From JAQVOO01 sp964524755 (GTDB lineage Bacteria > Spirochaetota > Spirochaetia > Sphaerochaetales > Sphaerochaetaceae): a stretch of DNA of 46,564 bases. The position numbers were made by a program, and so were the translations under genes. The notes beneath the pieces are model-generated. The model saw only the letters and a list, made by a program, of their open reading frames with translations, ran no database searches and was not told the origin of the DNA. Each line of letters opens with the position of its first letter. The first letter of the stretch is position 1. Location of the stretch: assembly GCA_964524755.1 (NCBI GenBank), contig CAZGDR010000007.1, positions 1 to 46,564 of the forward strand, written 5' to 3'. Shown piece after piece: positions 1 to 7,271 of this stretch.

Positions 1-26
1 CCATAAATTAATTTATATCATATTTA

Positions 27-44
27 ATGTGATTCTATTCATAT
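27..44. promoter_or_regulatory. candidate Rex-like operator upstream of adhE
   Basis: The bases read aTGTGA-TTCTAT-TCATAT, an imperfect inverted repeat agreeing at 9 of 12 informative positions with the Rex consensus TTGTGA-N6-TCACAA. It lies 22 bases before the adhE start codon. Rex is an NADH-sensing repressor and adhE is one of its classical targets, so the position makes sense. The surrounding DNA is very AT-rich, so a chance match is possible, and no rex gene is in the window. Confidence 0.3.
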
Positions 45-66
45 TATTAATATCATGGAGGATATT

Positions 67-2742
67 ATGAAGGATACAAAACAGGCTCCGAAACCAACCG
101 AAGCTTTCGTCGGCGAACAGGAACTGGAACTAGTAGTGACACGAGTCAAACGGGCCCAAGCTCAGTTTGCTAATTATACTCAAGAGCAAGTCGATGCTAT
201 CTTTATGGCAGCCGCTATTGCAGCCAACGATGCCCGTATTTCATTAGCCAAACTGGCGGTCGAAGAGACAGGGATGGGAGTTGTTGAAGATAAAGTAATC
301 AAAAACCACTTTGCCAGTGAGTTTATCTTCAATAAATATAAAGACACTAAAACATGCGGTATCATAGATGACGATCGCGTTTTTGGCATTAAGAAAATAG
401 CTGAGCCCATTGGTGTTGTGTGTGGTATTATCCCCACCACAAACCCAACCTCTACCGCTATCTTCAAGTCTTTAATTGCTCTAAAAACCCGCAATGGAAT
501 CATCTTCTCACCCCACCCGAGGGCTAAGAGCTGCACTTGTGAAGCTGCTCGTATTATTAGAGATGCAGCTGTTGCAGCAGGTGCACCCGAAGATATCATT
601 GGCTGGATTGAGGAACCTTCAATTGAAAAGACTAATTACCTCATGAAGAATCCGGCAGTGAACATCATTCTAGCTACGGGTGGCCCGGCAATGGTCCACA
701 GTGCTTACTCTTCGGGAAAGCCTGCAATTGGAGTTGGAGCTGGTAATACCCCCGCCTTCATCTCCAAAAGCGCTGACCTCAAAATGGCAGTCAGCTCCAT
801 CCTCATGTCTAAAACTTTTGATCACGGTGTTGTCTGTGCAAGTGAACAGGCTATCATCTGTCATGAAGATATATACGAAGCTTGTAAAACTGAACTTTCC
901 ACTCGAGGTGCTTATTTCTTAAACGCTGAAGAACTAGATAAAATGAGAGCTATTATCCTCGATCCAGTCAGAAAAACAGTGAATCCCAAGATTGTGGGAC
1001 AACCTGCTGTTACAGTTGCTAAACTTGCCGGCTTCACCGTGGATAAGAGTGTCAAAGTCTTAATCGGAGAAGTTACCGACATCACAGAAACGGAACCCTT
1101 TGCTCATGAAAAACTGAGTCCTTGTTTAGCCATGTATAAGTGTGCCTCCTTCGAAGAAGGGACGGCAATGGCTAAAGGTCTCGTTGAACTAGGTGGTTTT
1201 GGCCACACTTCAGTTCTATACATTGATGAAAACGAACAAGAGAAGATTGATGTTTTTGGAAAAGCTGTAAAGACAAGCCGCGTTCTTATAAATATGCCAT
1301 CGTCTCAGGGAGCCATCGGCGACATCTATAACTTCCGTCTGGAACCTTCCTTGACCCTTGGGTGCGGAAGTTGGGGGAACAACTCTATCTCCGAAAATGT
1401 AGGCCCCAAACATTTGATGAATATTAAAACTGTAGCTGAAAGGAGAGAAAATATGATGTGGTTCAAGCTTCCCCCCAAAATATATTTTAAATACGGTTGT
1501 CTTCCCACAGCTTTACAAGAGCTTAAAGGGAAAAAAAGAGCTTTCATCATTACCGACTCGTACCTCTTTACCAGCGGTATGGTTGAAAAGATTACCCAAC
1601 CACTTGAAGCCTTGGGCATAGAGTGTGAGTGTTTCCACCAAGTAAAGCCTGATCCAACCTTAGAAACGATTACTAAAGGTATGGAGCTGATGAACGCCTT
1701 TAAGCCTGATGTACTACTTGGCTTAGGGGGAGGATCTCCTATGGATGCGGCTAAGATTATGTGGTTGTTGTACGAACATCCTGAGGTGAAATTTGATGGG
1801 TTAGCTCTACGCTTTATGGATATCCAGAAACGTATTTATGACTTTCCTAATATGGGGAAAAAAGCAGAACTGGTATGTATTCCCACCACTAGTGGTACCG
1901 GCAGTGAAGTTACCCCTTTCGCAATTATAACCGATGACAAAACTGGATTGAAGTGGGCCATTGCTGACTACTCTCTCACTCCAAGCATGGCTATTGTCGA
2001 CAGTGAGTTGGCATTGAGTCAACCAAAAGCCTTAACAGCAGCCTGTGGTATCGATGTCCTCACCCATGCGGTTGAGGCTCTAGCATCGACTATGTCCACC
2101 GATTATACCAATGGTTTGGCGTTAGAAGCTATTAGAATAATATTTAAATATCTTCCTAATGCGTACCACCATGGAAAAACAGATAAGAAAGCACGCGAGA
2201 AGGTGCATACAGCATCAACGATGGCTGGTATGGCTTTTGCCAACGCCTTCCTAGGAGTGTGTCACTCGATGGCTCATAAACTAGGAGCTGCTTTCAATAT
2301 ACCTCACGGTATGGCTAATGCTTTACTTCTCAGTAATGTGATTCGATTTAACGCAACGGAGACACCCACGAAACAGGCGGCTTTCCCGCAGTATGAATAC
2401 CCTTCTGCAATCTCTCGCTATGCTCGAGCTGCTGATTACGTCCACATGGCAGTTAATAACACTGAAAACACGACATTGATCGACCTGCCTGCTGGAGCGA
2501 CAATGGAAGAAAAGGTTGAAGCCCTCATTGTAGCAATCGATAAGTTAAAGACTGAAGTTGGCGTCCCAGCCTCTATTCAAGAGTGGGGCGTATCTGAACA
2601 TGAGTTCTTAGCTCTTGTTGATGAGTTATCAGAAAGAGCATTTGATGACCAATGTACGGGAACAAATCCACGCTATCCACTGATTGCTCAAATCAAACAA
2701 CTGTACCTAGATTCCTACTATGGAAAACCGTGGACTGAGTAA
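67..2742 (+). CDS. adhE: bifunctional acetaldehyde/alcohol dehydrogenase AdhE
   Basis: AdhE reduces acetyl-CoA to acetaldehyde and then to ethanol in the cytoplasm, regenerating NAD+ during fermentation. The 891-residue product has the usual fused length (about 870-900). Residues 1-440 form a CoA-acylating aldehyde dehydrogenase with catalytic Cys257 in GVVCASEQ. Residues 450-891 form an iron-dependent alcohol dehydrogenase with the nucleotide loop GGGSPMDAAK and the metal-binding region HAVEA, then CHSMAHKLGAAFNIPHG. I chose the ATG at 67 because an upstream in-frame ATG at 55 overlaps the ribosome binding site GGAGG (57-61), which sits five bases before 67. The gene stands alone and ends in a strong terminator. 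A possible Rex operator lies upstream. Identification is firm. Confidence 0.97.
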   Translation: MKDTKQAPKPTEAFVGEQELELVVTRVKRAQAQFANYTQEQVDAIFMAAAIAANDARISLAKLAVEETGMGVVEDKVIKNHFASEFIFNKYKDTKTCGIIDDDRVFGIKKIAEPIGVVCGIIPTTNPTSTAIFKSLIALKTRNGIIFSPHPRAKSCTCEAARIIRDAAVAAGAPEDIIGWIEEPSIEKTNYLMKNPAVNIILATGGPAMVHSAYSSGKPAIGVGAGNTPAFISKSADLKMAVSSILMSKTFDHGVVCASEQAIICHEDIYEACKTELSTRGAYFLNAEELDKMRAIILDPVRKTVNPKIVGQPAVTVAKLAGFTVDKSVKVLIGEVTDITETEPFAHEKLSPCLAMYKCASFEEGTAMAKGLVELGGFGHTSVLYIDENEQEKIDVFGKAVKTSRVLINMPSSQGAIGDIYNFRLEPSLTLGCGSWGNNSISENVGPKHLMNIKTVAERRENMMWFKLPPKIYFKYGCLPTALQELKGKKRAFIITDSYLFTSGMVEKITQPLEALGIECECFHQVKPDPTLETITKGMELMNAFKPDVLLGLGGGSPMDAAKIMWLLYEHPEVKFDGLALRFMDIQKRIYDFPNMGKKAELVCIPTTSGTGSEVTPFAIITDDKTGLKWAIADYSLTPSMAIVDSELALSQPKALTAACGIDVLTHAVEALASTMSTDYTNGLALEAIRIIFKYLPNAYHHGKTDKKAREKVHTASTMAGMAFANAFLGVCHSMAHKLGAAFNIPHGMANALLLSNVIRFNATETPTKQAAFPQYEYPSAISRYARAADYVHMAVNNTENTTLIDLPAGATMEEKVEALIVAIDKLKTEVGVPASIQEWGVSEHEFLALVDELSERAFDDQCTGTNPRYPLIAQIKQLYLDSYYGKPWTE

Positions 2743-2752
2743 AACCTATTTC

Positions 2753-2798
2753 AAGCTGCCGCAAAAGTTATAGTGACTGGAGCGGCAGCTTCTTCTTT
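2753..2798 (+). terminator. intrinsic terminator of adhE
   Basis: A perfect 10-bp stem pairs AAGCTGCCGC (2753-2762) with GCGGCAGCTT (2782-2791) around a 19-base loop, followed by the T-rich CTTCTTT. It begins 10 bases after the adhE stop codon. The symmetric stem could also stop transcripts coming from galK on the other strand. Confidence 0.8.
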
Positions 2799-2868
2799 AG
2801 GTGTTTACGTCATTTTATCTACATAGCCGCATGAACCGTAATGATGCGCCGCAAAGGTCTCTTGTATC

Positions 2869-4233
2869 CTACATTAGCCGTTTTGCCCCCGATTCAGGTC
2901 TTACGATAAATATCATATCACGCCATGTTTTTCTTTGCATCTGATCGCGGTAATAGCGTTTACCAATTTCTTTTACATAGGTATCCAATAATTCATTGGG
3001 CACCAAGCTTATTGTACACCCTCCAAAGCCTGCTCCAGTTAATCGAGAACCAATAGCACCAGCCTTCCGACTGATTTCAGTTAACATATCTAACTCGGGA
3101 CAACTAATCTGATGTAAGTCGCGACAACTAGCATGCGAGGCGTCCATCAACTTTCCCAATTGCAACATATCGCCATTTTGTAAAGAGTCGTATGCCGCAT
3201 TAACCCGCGCCCATTCTGTTAAAACATGCTGTAAACGTTGATAAAGGAGAAACCCTTTTGAGGGTAGTGGGAAAAAGGAGCCATCATTTCTCATACACCA
3301 TTTTTTAATAACCTCATCACTCGTTATACCCAACTGGGAGGCAATATCTGCAATTGAGTAGGGCTTTTCTTCCACAGCTCGTTCTACGACTAGCTGTAAG
3401 CCTTCTTCTGATAATCCGATCTTTTCAGGAATTAGATCCCCCATAAACTCGATTTCAGGCCCTCCGTACTGAGCTACTAAGGCATGACTGATTAAAGCCG
3501 TTGCAATACGGCACTCAATACTTCTTCGATTATAAGCATCCATCACGGTCTGAGTTTTGGGGGCCTCTACCAGCGAATGAGCGACCACTAACGTATGAGA
3601 ATTGGGTACTGGGGCTAAATCACATCGTAATGGATTAAAATTAATCAACAGGGCTTGATTGGGGACCCCGAGCAAGATAGCTGCTTGATCCATCCCTCCC
3701 CCTTGAGTTCCTGTGTAACGCTCACTTTTTGCACAACATTCAGCTAAAAAAAGTCTCTCTTTTTGACTTCTAATCTCAACCCCATTGGCAGCTAGAAACA
3801 CGAGAGAAGCGAGTACGACAAGAGCAGACGATGAACTCATTCCGGCTGCAGGAACAATAGTGCTAGAGATAACCATATCAAAGCCCACCCTCTCGGATGG
3901 AAAATCTGGCCATAAATCAATAATACCCTGTACACCAGCCTTGATGTAATTACCCCAGTTTCCTGTAGCATAGGGAAGGATTTTCGGTTCAATTGCAAAT
4001 TGAATTTTTCCGAATTTCTCTTGTGTATCACGGACAGTAATAAGATTATCTGACCGATAACGACACACACCGAGAATCTCACGATCTACAGCAAAGGGGA
4101 ACACAGGACAATTATTATAATCAGTGTGTTCTCCTATAAGATTCACACGTCCCGGAGCTTTAAACACATGTATGTTCCCAGTTCCCAAAGGAAGTAAATT
4201 CTGCATTACTTTAATTTTTTCACGATAAACCAT
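2869..4233 (-). CDS. galK: galactokinase-family sugar kinase, GALK2/Gal1-like subfamily
   Basis: A GHMP kinase that phosphorylates galactose (or possibly GalNAc) at C1 with ATP, the entry step of the Leloir pathway. The signature GRVNLIGEHTDYN lies near residue 30, the phosphate loop PAAGMSSSSALV near 130, the catalytic Asp in GGGMDQAA near 180, and SRLTGAGFGGC near the C-terminus. At 454 residues it is clearly longer than the ~390 of ordinary bacterial GalK. The extra part between residues 240 and 330, together with CAKSERYTGTQGGGMDQ and SCRDLHQISCPELDML, resembles eukaryotic GALK2/Gal1. The ATG at 4233 is preferred because AGAAGGG lies eight bases upstream; a GTG at 4257 has no such site. 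No other Leloir gene is adjacent. The kinase family is certain, the exact sugar is not. Confidence 0.88.
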   Translation of the reverse strand: MVYREKIKVMQNLLPLGTGNIHVFKAPGRVNLIGEHTDYNNCPVFPFAVDREILGVCRYRSDNLITVRDTQEKFGKIQFAIEPKILPYATGNWGNYIKAGVQGIIDLWPDFPSERVGFDMVISSTIVPAAGMSSSSALVVLASLVFLAANGVEIRSQKERLFLAECCAKSERYTGTQGGGMDQAAILLGVPNQALLINFNPLRCDLAPVPNSHTLVVAHSLVEAPKTQTVMDAYNRRSIECRIATALISHALVAQYGGPEIEFMGDLIPEKIGLSEEGLQLVVERAVEEKPYSIADIASQLGITSDEVIKKWCMRNDGSFFPLPSKGFLLYQRLQHVLTEWARVNAAYDSLQNGDMLQLGKLMDASHASCRDLHQISCPELDMLTEISRKAGAIGSRLTGAGFGGCTISLVPNELLDTYVKEIGKRYYRDQMQRKTWRDMIFIVRPESGAKRLM

Positions 4234-4306
4234 CTTTGTACCCTTCTTACTACACACGTTCCTCTATCCTATAGTTCTCTGGTTGATTTGTACATAAATT
4301 ATTGCG

Positions 4307-4374
4307 TCTAGCGTTGGTTATTATGGATCGAGAATGATAAAAAGATTGAGTATGTTATAATCAACGCATCTAGA
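4307..4374. repeat. imperfect inverted repeat between galK and the MFS gene
   Basis: TCTAGCGTTGGTTA (4307-4320) pairs with a downstream arm at 4358-4374 (TCTAG with CTAGA, CGTTG with CAACG, then GTTA with TAAT including one wobble). A three-base CAT bulge lies in the second arm and the loop is 37 bases. The second arm overlaps the -10 box at 4356-4361. It could be an operator or an RNA hairpin. The rest of the 333-base gap between galK and the MFS start shows only the promoters listed here. Confidence 0.35.
4353..4361 (+). promoter_or_regulatory. extended -10 promoter element
   Basis: TGTTATAAT is a perfect extended -10 box (TG-n-TATAAT) in the galK/MFS intergenic region, pointing towards the MFS gene. 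There is no good -35 hexamer, which extended -10 promoters do not need. A transcript from here would have a leader of about 200 bases before the MFS start. It overlaps one arm of the inverted repeat 4307-4374, so it may be regulated. Confidence 0.4.
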
Positions 4375-4529
4375 CAAACTTTCATCTGCACACCAATGTT
4401 TATCCACCTCATAAAACAGCAAACACCATCCTCATGTACACACCTTCAAAGCTATCAGCTGTCAGTTCTCTACACTTCACAATTTACTTATTTACTCAAC
4501 ATAATTATATTACTCTTCATGCAAAACTA

Positions 4530-4559
4530 TTGCCCTAAAGTTTTAGACAATGGTATAAG
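4530..4559 (+). promoter_or_regulatory. promoter immediately before the MFS gene
   Basis: TTGCCC (4530-4535), an 18-base spacer, then TATAAG (4554-4559) preceded by TGG, which makes an extended -10. The start codon at 4567 lies seven bases further on, where transcription should begin, so the mRNA may be leaderless. Confidence 0.45.
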
Positions 4560-4566
4560 TTGATTA

Positions 4567-5778
4567 GTGTCCATATATAAAAATTTGCCTCGTCCAGTCT
4601 ACATCCTCTTTTTTGCGACCATCATTAATGGTGTAGGAATTTTTGTCTATCCTTTTCTGGTTTTATTGCTGACCCAACATTTTGGATACAGTGATGCTTG
4701 GACAGGAGCCTTTATGTCAGTGGCGGCCTTAACTTACCTCCCGGGTTCTTTTGCAGGAGGCAAGCTAGCTGATATCATAGGCAGAAAGCGGGTCATGGTG
4801 GTTGGACAACTGTTAGCTAGCGCTATGTTTTTTATCTGTGGCCTTCTAGGAACCTCGCGTCTTGTCCCCCTTTTCATCCTTCTAAATCTCCTATTTGATG
4901 GTGTTACCGACCCTGCTCGTAGCGCCTTGATGACCGACGTTACCACGCAAGAGAACCGTCAGGCTAGCTTCTCTCTTAACTATCTTGGCCATAACTTGGG
5001 CTTTGCTCTCGGTCCCGTAATTGCTGGATTGTTGTTCTATAGAGCGCCTAGCTGGTTGTTTTTTGGTAACGCCATTGCAGGAGCACTCTCAATCATCTTT
5101 GTGGCTTTAATGGTTCCTGAATCTAAACCTGATCAAACTGCCATCGAGAAGAGTTATGAGAGTGACTCTACGGAGAAAGCAGTCTCAGGCGGCTTGTTTA
5201 AAGCGCTCATGACAAGACCCAGACTACTCATCCTTGCTGTCTGTATAACCTTCTTCAGCTTCTCTTATAGCCAATCCCTATTTGCACTACCTCTCTACAC
5301 TACCCAATTGTATGGAAAAGCAGGCGCGACTCTCTACGGAACGATGATGTCATTGAATGCCGTCGTAGTGGTGGTAAGCAATGCGTTTATTGTGATGGCA
5401 CTTAAAAAGTTTCACCCTTTGCGCAATATTGCATGTGCCGGGGTTCTCTACGCTATTGGGTTTGCAGGCCTGGGACTGGTACAGGCGCCCATCTGGTTAT
5501 ACCTTTTGACGGTTATCTTCACATTAGGGGAAGTCATTGATGCCACTAACACCCATTACTATATTGCCAATAATACCCCTATAACCCACCGTGCCCGATT
5601 TAGCGCCATCTTGCCAGTTATCATGGGAATCGGACATGGGATTGCCCCCTTAATTGGAGGGCAAATCAGCTCGCGTTACGGCCTCTCGATCCTCTGGGTA
5701 CTGGTAGGTATCACAGCCCTCATTGGGACTATCGGTGTGTTTATTTTATACCTCACCGAAAAGAAAGAGACAGTCTAA
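4567..5778 (+). CDS. major facilitator superfamily transporter, drug-exporter type
   Basis: A 403-residue inner-membrane protein with about twelve hydrophobic segments in two halves of six, separated by a hydrophilic loop around residues 190-215 (KPDQTAIEKSYESDSTEKAV). The loop between helices 2 and 3 carries the MFS motif A form GGKLADIIGRKR. This pattern fits proton-coupled drug or metabolite exporters of the DHA1 type; the substrate cannot be read from sequence. The start is a GTG without a Shine-Dalgarno sequence, seven bases behind an extended -10 box. The gene is monocistronic, between a divergent galK and a convergent lipoprotein gene. A weak GAAG/CTTC hairpin with CTTTTT near 5840-5871 may be its terminator. 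Confidence 0.88.
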   Translation: MSIYKNLPRPVYILFFATIINGVGIFVYPFLVLLLTQHFGYSDAWTGAFMSVAALTYLPGSFAGGKLADIIGRKRVMVVGQLLASAMFFICGLLGTSRLVPLFILLNLLFDGVTDPARSALMTDVTTQENRQASFSLNYLGHNLGFALGPVIAGLLFYRAPSWLFFGNAIAGALSIIFVALMVPESKPDQTAIEKSYESDSTEKAVSGGLFKALMTRPRLLILAVCITFFSFSYSQSLFALPLYTTQLYGKAGATLYGTMMSLNAVVVVVSNAFIVMALKKFHPLRNIACAGVLYAIGFAGLGLVQAPIWLYLLTVIFTLGEVIDATNTHYYIANNTPITHRARFSAILPVIMGIGHGIAPLIGGQISSRYGLSILWVLVGITALIGTIGVFILYLTEKKETV

Positions 5779-5923
5779 TTTTTCTATAACCTAAACAATT
5801 AGCATTATGGTCACAAACACCAATTAAAATATAATAACAGGAAGACTAGAACTACCCTGCCTTCTCTTTTTACACACCGAAGATGTTGTGATTTCGCAAT
5901 CCCATATAGAGCATAAACACCTA

Positions 5924-6442
5924 CTATGTGGAAGGTTCTGGCTTAACAAACAAAGCCATCGCTGCTCGTAAGTTTTCTATTTTCTCATCAATCTCTTTAA
6001 TATTTTCATTGACGCGAACGATATCACGACCTAAGGTCAAAAAATCATCGGAGGTTTCATAGCCCGCTAATTGCACAAAGCTATCGATAGAATTATAGGC
6101 ACCCGTAAATTCTTGCGCCAATTTCTCATAATCTTTTTTCAAAGTTGTGAGGCTCTCATTTTTAGCATACCCTGCTAACGCTAATTCGATGTGGTCAAGT
6201 TTTACTTGCACACTCTTGATTGATTCCTCCACTACTTTTACTTGTTGCTCAAATTCATATTTTGAGACAAACAATTGCTCGTGTTCTTCAAACTTGTCAA
6301 TTTTCGCCTGCAGTTGTTTCAACTCGACTTGATTGGCCGTCCTGTATTCGTTGAATTCCTCAAACGGTACTGTTGAAGTACAAGCCAAAAATAAGCTGAA
6401 TAAAATCATGAGTATGCAAACAAAACCAAATAATTTTTTCAT
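5924..6442 (-). CDS. coiled-coil lipoprotein of unknown function
   Basis: A 172-residue protein beginning with a lipoprotein signal peptide: MKK, a hydrophobic core to residue 19, and a lipobox-like LFLAC with the lipidated Cys at 21. The mature part is highly charged, rich in Glu, Lys and Gln, and has heptad-like spacing through residues 35-165, so it should be a long helical coiled coil anchored in the envelope. I recognise no enzymatic domain. A strong ribosome binding site, GAGGAGGG, lies three bases before the ATG at 6442. It is a single gene convergent with the MFS gene. A structural role, as in Lpp-like proteins, is a guess. Confidence 0.8.
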   Translation of the reverse strand: MKKLFGFVCILMILFSLFLACTSTVPFEEFNEYRTANQVELKQLQAKIDKFEEHEQLFVSKYEFEQQVKVVEESIKSVQVKLDHIELALAGYAKNESLTTLKKDYEKLAQEFTGAYNSIDSFVQLAGYETSDDFLTLGRDIVRVNENIKEIDEKIENLRAAMALFVKPEPST

Positions 6443-6560
6443 AAACCCTCCTCAAACTGTTAAGTGATTAGCAGTATAGTTGCAAGTAGGTTTATTCACT
6501 CAGAGTTGTAGAATATCATGAAATATTTGATCGCGCTACAATGATTTATTGTAACAGGTT

Positions 6561-6773
6561 ATGGAGCGAATAATTGAAATCGCCTCTAGAATCGTGAATA
6601 ACGAACCTATTAAGCAAGTATATTACGCTAATCATGAACAGATAGGTAACACCTGTAAACAAATCAACACACTACTAAGGTGCCTATTCAGACAAAAACA
6701 AAAAACCTATTATTTCTTGAATCCCATCCACACGAATTACACTCAACACTTTCCAATCTTTACTACAACGTAA
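6561..6773 (+). CDS. small hypothetical ORF, doubtful
   Basis: A 70-codon open frame starting MERIIEIASRIVNNEPIKQV. The first 30 residues read like a helical protein, whereas the last 25 (rich in Tyr, His, Thr and Pro) look random. There is no Shine-Dalgarno sequence; a TATTGT lies eight bases before the ATG but has no acceptable -35. No family is recognised. It may be a remnant or not coding at all. It occupies most of the space between the divergent lipoprotein gene and the XRE gene. Confidence 0.2.
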   Translation: MERIIEIASRIVNNEPIKQVYYANHEQIGNTCKQINTLLRCLFRQKQKTYYFLNPIHTNYTQHFPIFTTT

Positions 6774-6823
6774 GCATTAACAGGTCTAATCAACGCTTTT
6801 CACCAGATTTAACCGCTGACCAC

Positions 6824-6852
6824 TTTACTTAAATGAGAATCAACCGTATTGT
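6824..6852 (+). promoter_or_regulatory. promoter of the XRE regulator
   Basis: TTTACT (6824-6829), a 17-base spacer, and TATTGT (6847-6852). The ATG at 6859 lies six bases after the -10 box, which places the expected transcription start on the A of the start codon. Confidence 0.35.
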
Positions 6853-6858
6853 TATAAC

Positions 6859-7083
6859 ATGGATGTAGGAAAAGCAATACGAGATTTGAGAGTCAAAGCT
6901 GGATACTCACAGGATAAACTTGTCGCACAGACAGGAATATCACGGAGTCAGCTTTATTTTATAGAATCGGGACGATGTGTTCCGAGAATTGAAACTATGG
7001 GGAAGATTGCCACCGTACTTAACATGAAAGTCTCAGACATTATTATTTTTGCAGAGACCCATTACCCCATAAAATCTTCTTGA
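6859..7083 (+). CDS. XRE-family helix-turn-helix regulator
   Basis: A 74-residue protein that is essentially one Cro/C1-type DNA-binding domain: GKAIRDLRVKAGYSQDKLV (first two helices), AQTGISRSQLYFIESGR (recognition helix with the typical Leu-Tyr-x-x-Glu-x-Gly pattern), then IETMGKIATVLNMKVSDII. It has no sensing or dimerisation domain, so it acts as a small DNA-binding protein whose targets are unknown. There is no Shine-Dalgarno site and the start lies where transcription should begin. It stands alone upstream of the bidirectional terminator at 7191-7226. There is no partner toxin or phage gene, so a prophage or toxin-antitoxin origin is not supported. Confidence 0.85.
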   Translation: MDVGKAIRDLRVKAGYSQDKLVAQTGISRSQLYFIESGRCVPRIETMGKIATVLNMKVSDIIIFAETHYPIKSS

Positions 7084-7190
7084 GGGGTAAGTAGAATCAA
7101 AAACATTCTCCTTACTAACCACTTGGAATATATACCTCAGTAAGAGGCCGTCGTAAGGGGGATGTTACCCTCCAACAAAACGGCAAACGA

Positions 7191-7226
7191 AGAAAAGATG
7201 TCACAGATTGACGTGACATCTTTTCT
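7191..7226. terminator. bidirectional terminator between the XRE gene and the ilv-leu operon
   Basis: A perfect 14-bp stem pairs AGAAAAGATGTCAC (7191-7204) with GTGACATCTTTTCT (7213-7226) around an 8-base loop. T-rich runs follow in both directions. It lies 45 bases after the ilvB stop on the minus strand and ends the ten-gene operon; it also serves the convergent XRE gene. A second weaker hairpin (GCCGT/ACGGC with inner GGG/CCC) occupies 7147-7184. Confidence 0.85.
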
Positions 7227-7271
7227 TTCTCATAGAGCGAAAGCTTATCTGGGCCCGCCCTTCCTGTACAT

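Noticed and set aside
5840..5871. GAAG/CTTC hairpin followed by CTTTTT after the MFS gene.
   Set aside because: The stem is only four pairs plus a wobble, too weak to list as a confident terminator.
6859..7083. XRE regulator as antitoxin or phage repressor.
   Set aside because: No toxin-like or phage gene is adjacent and the upstream ORF does not resemble a toxin.
7147..7184. GCCGT/ACGGC hairpin with inner GGG/CCC pairing before the bidirectional terminator, considered as a riboswitch or T-box.
   Set aside because: It lies downstream of genes on both strands rather than in a 5' leader and shows no T-box consensus; at most it is part of the termination region.
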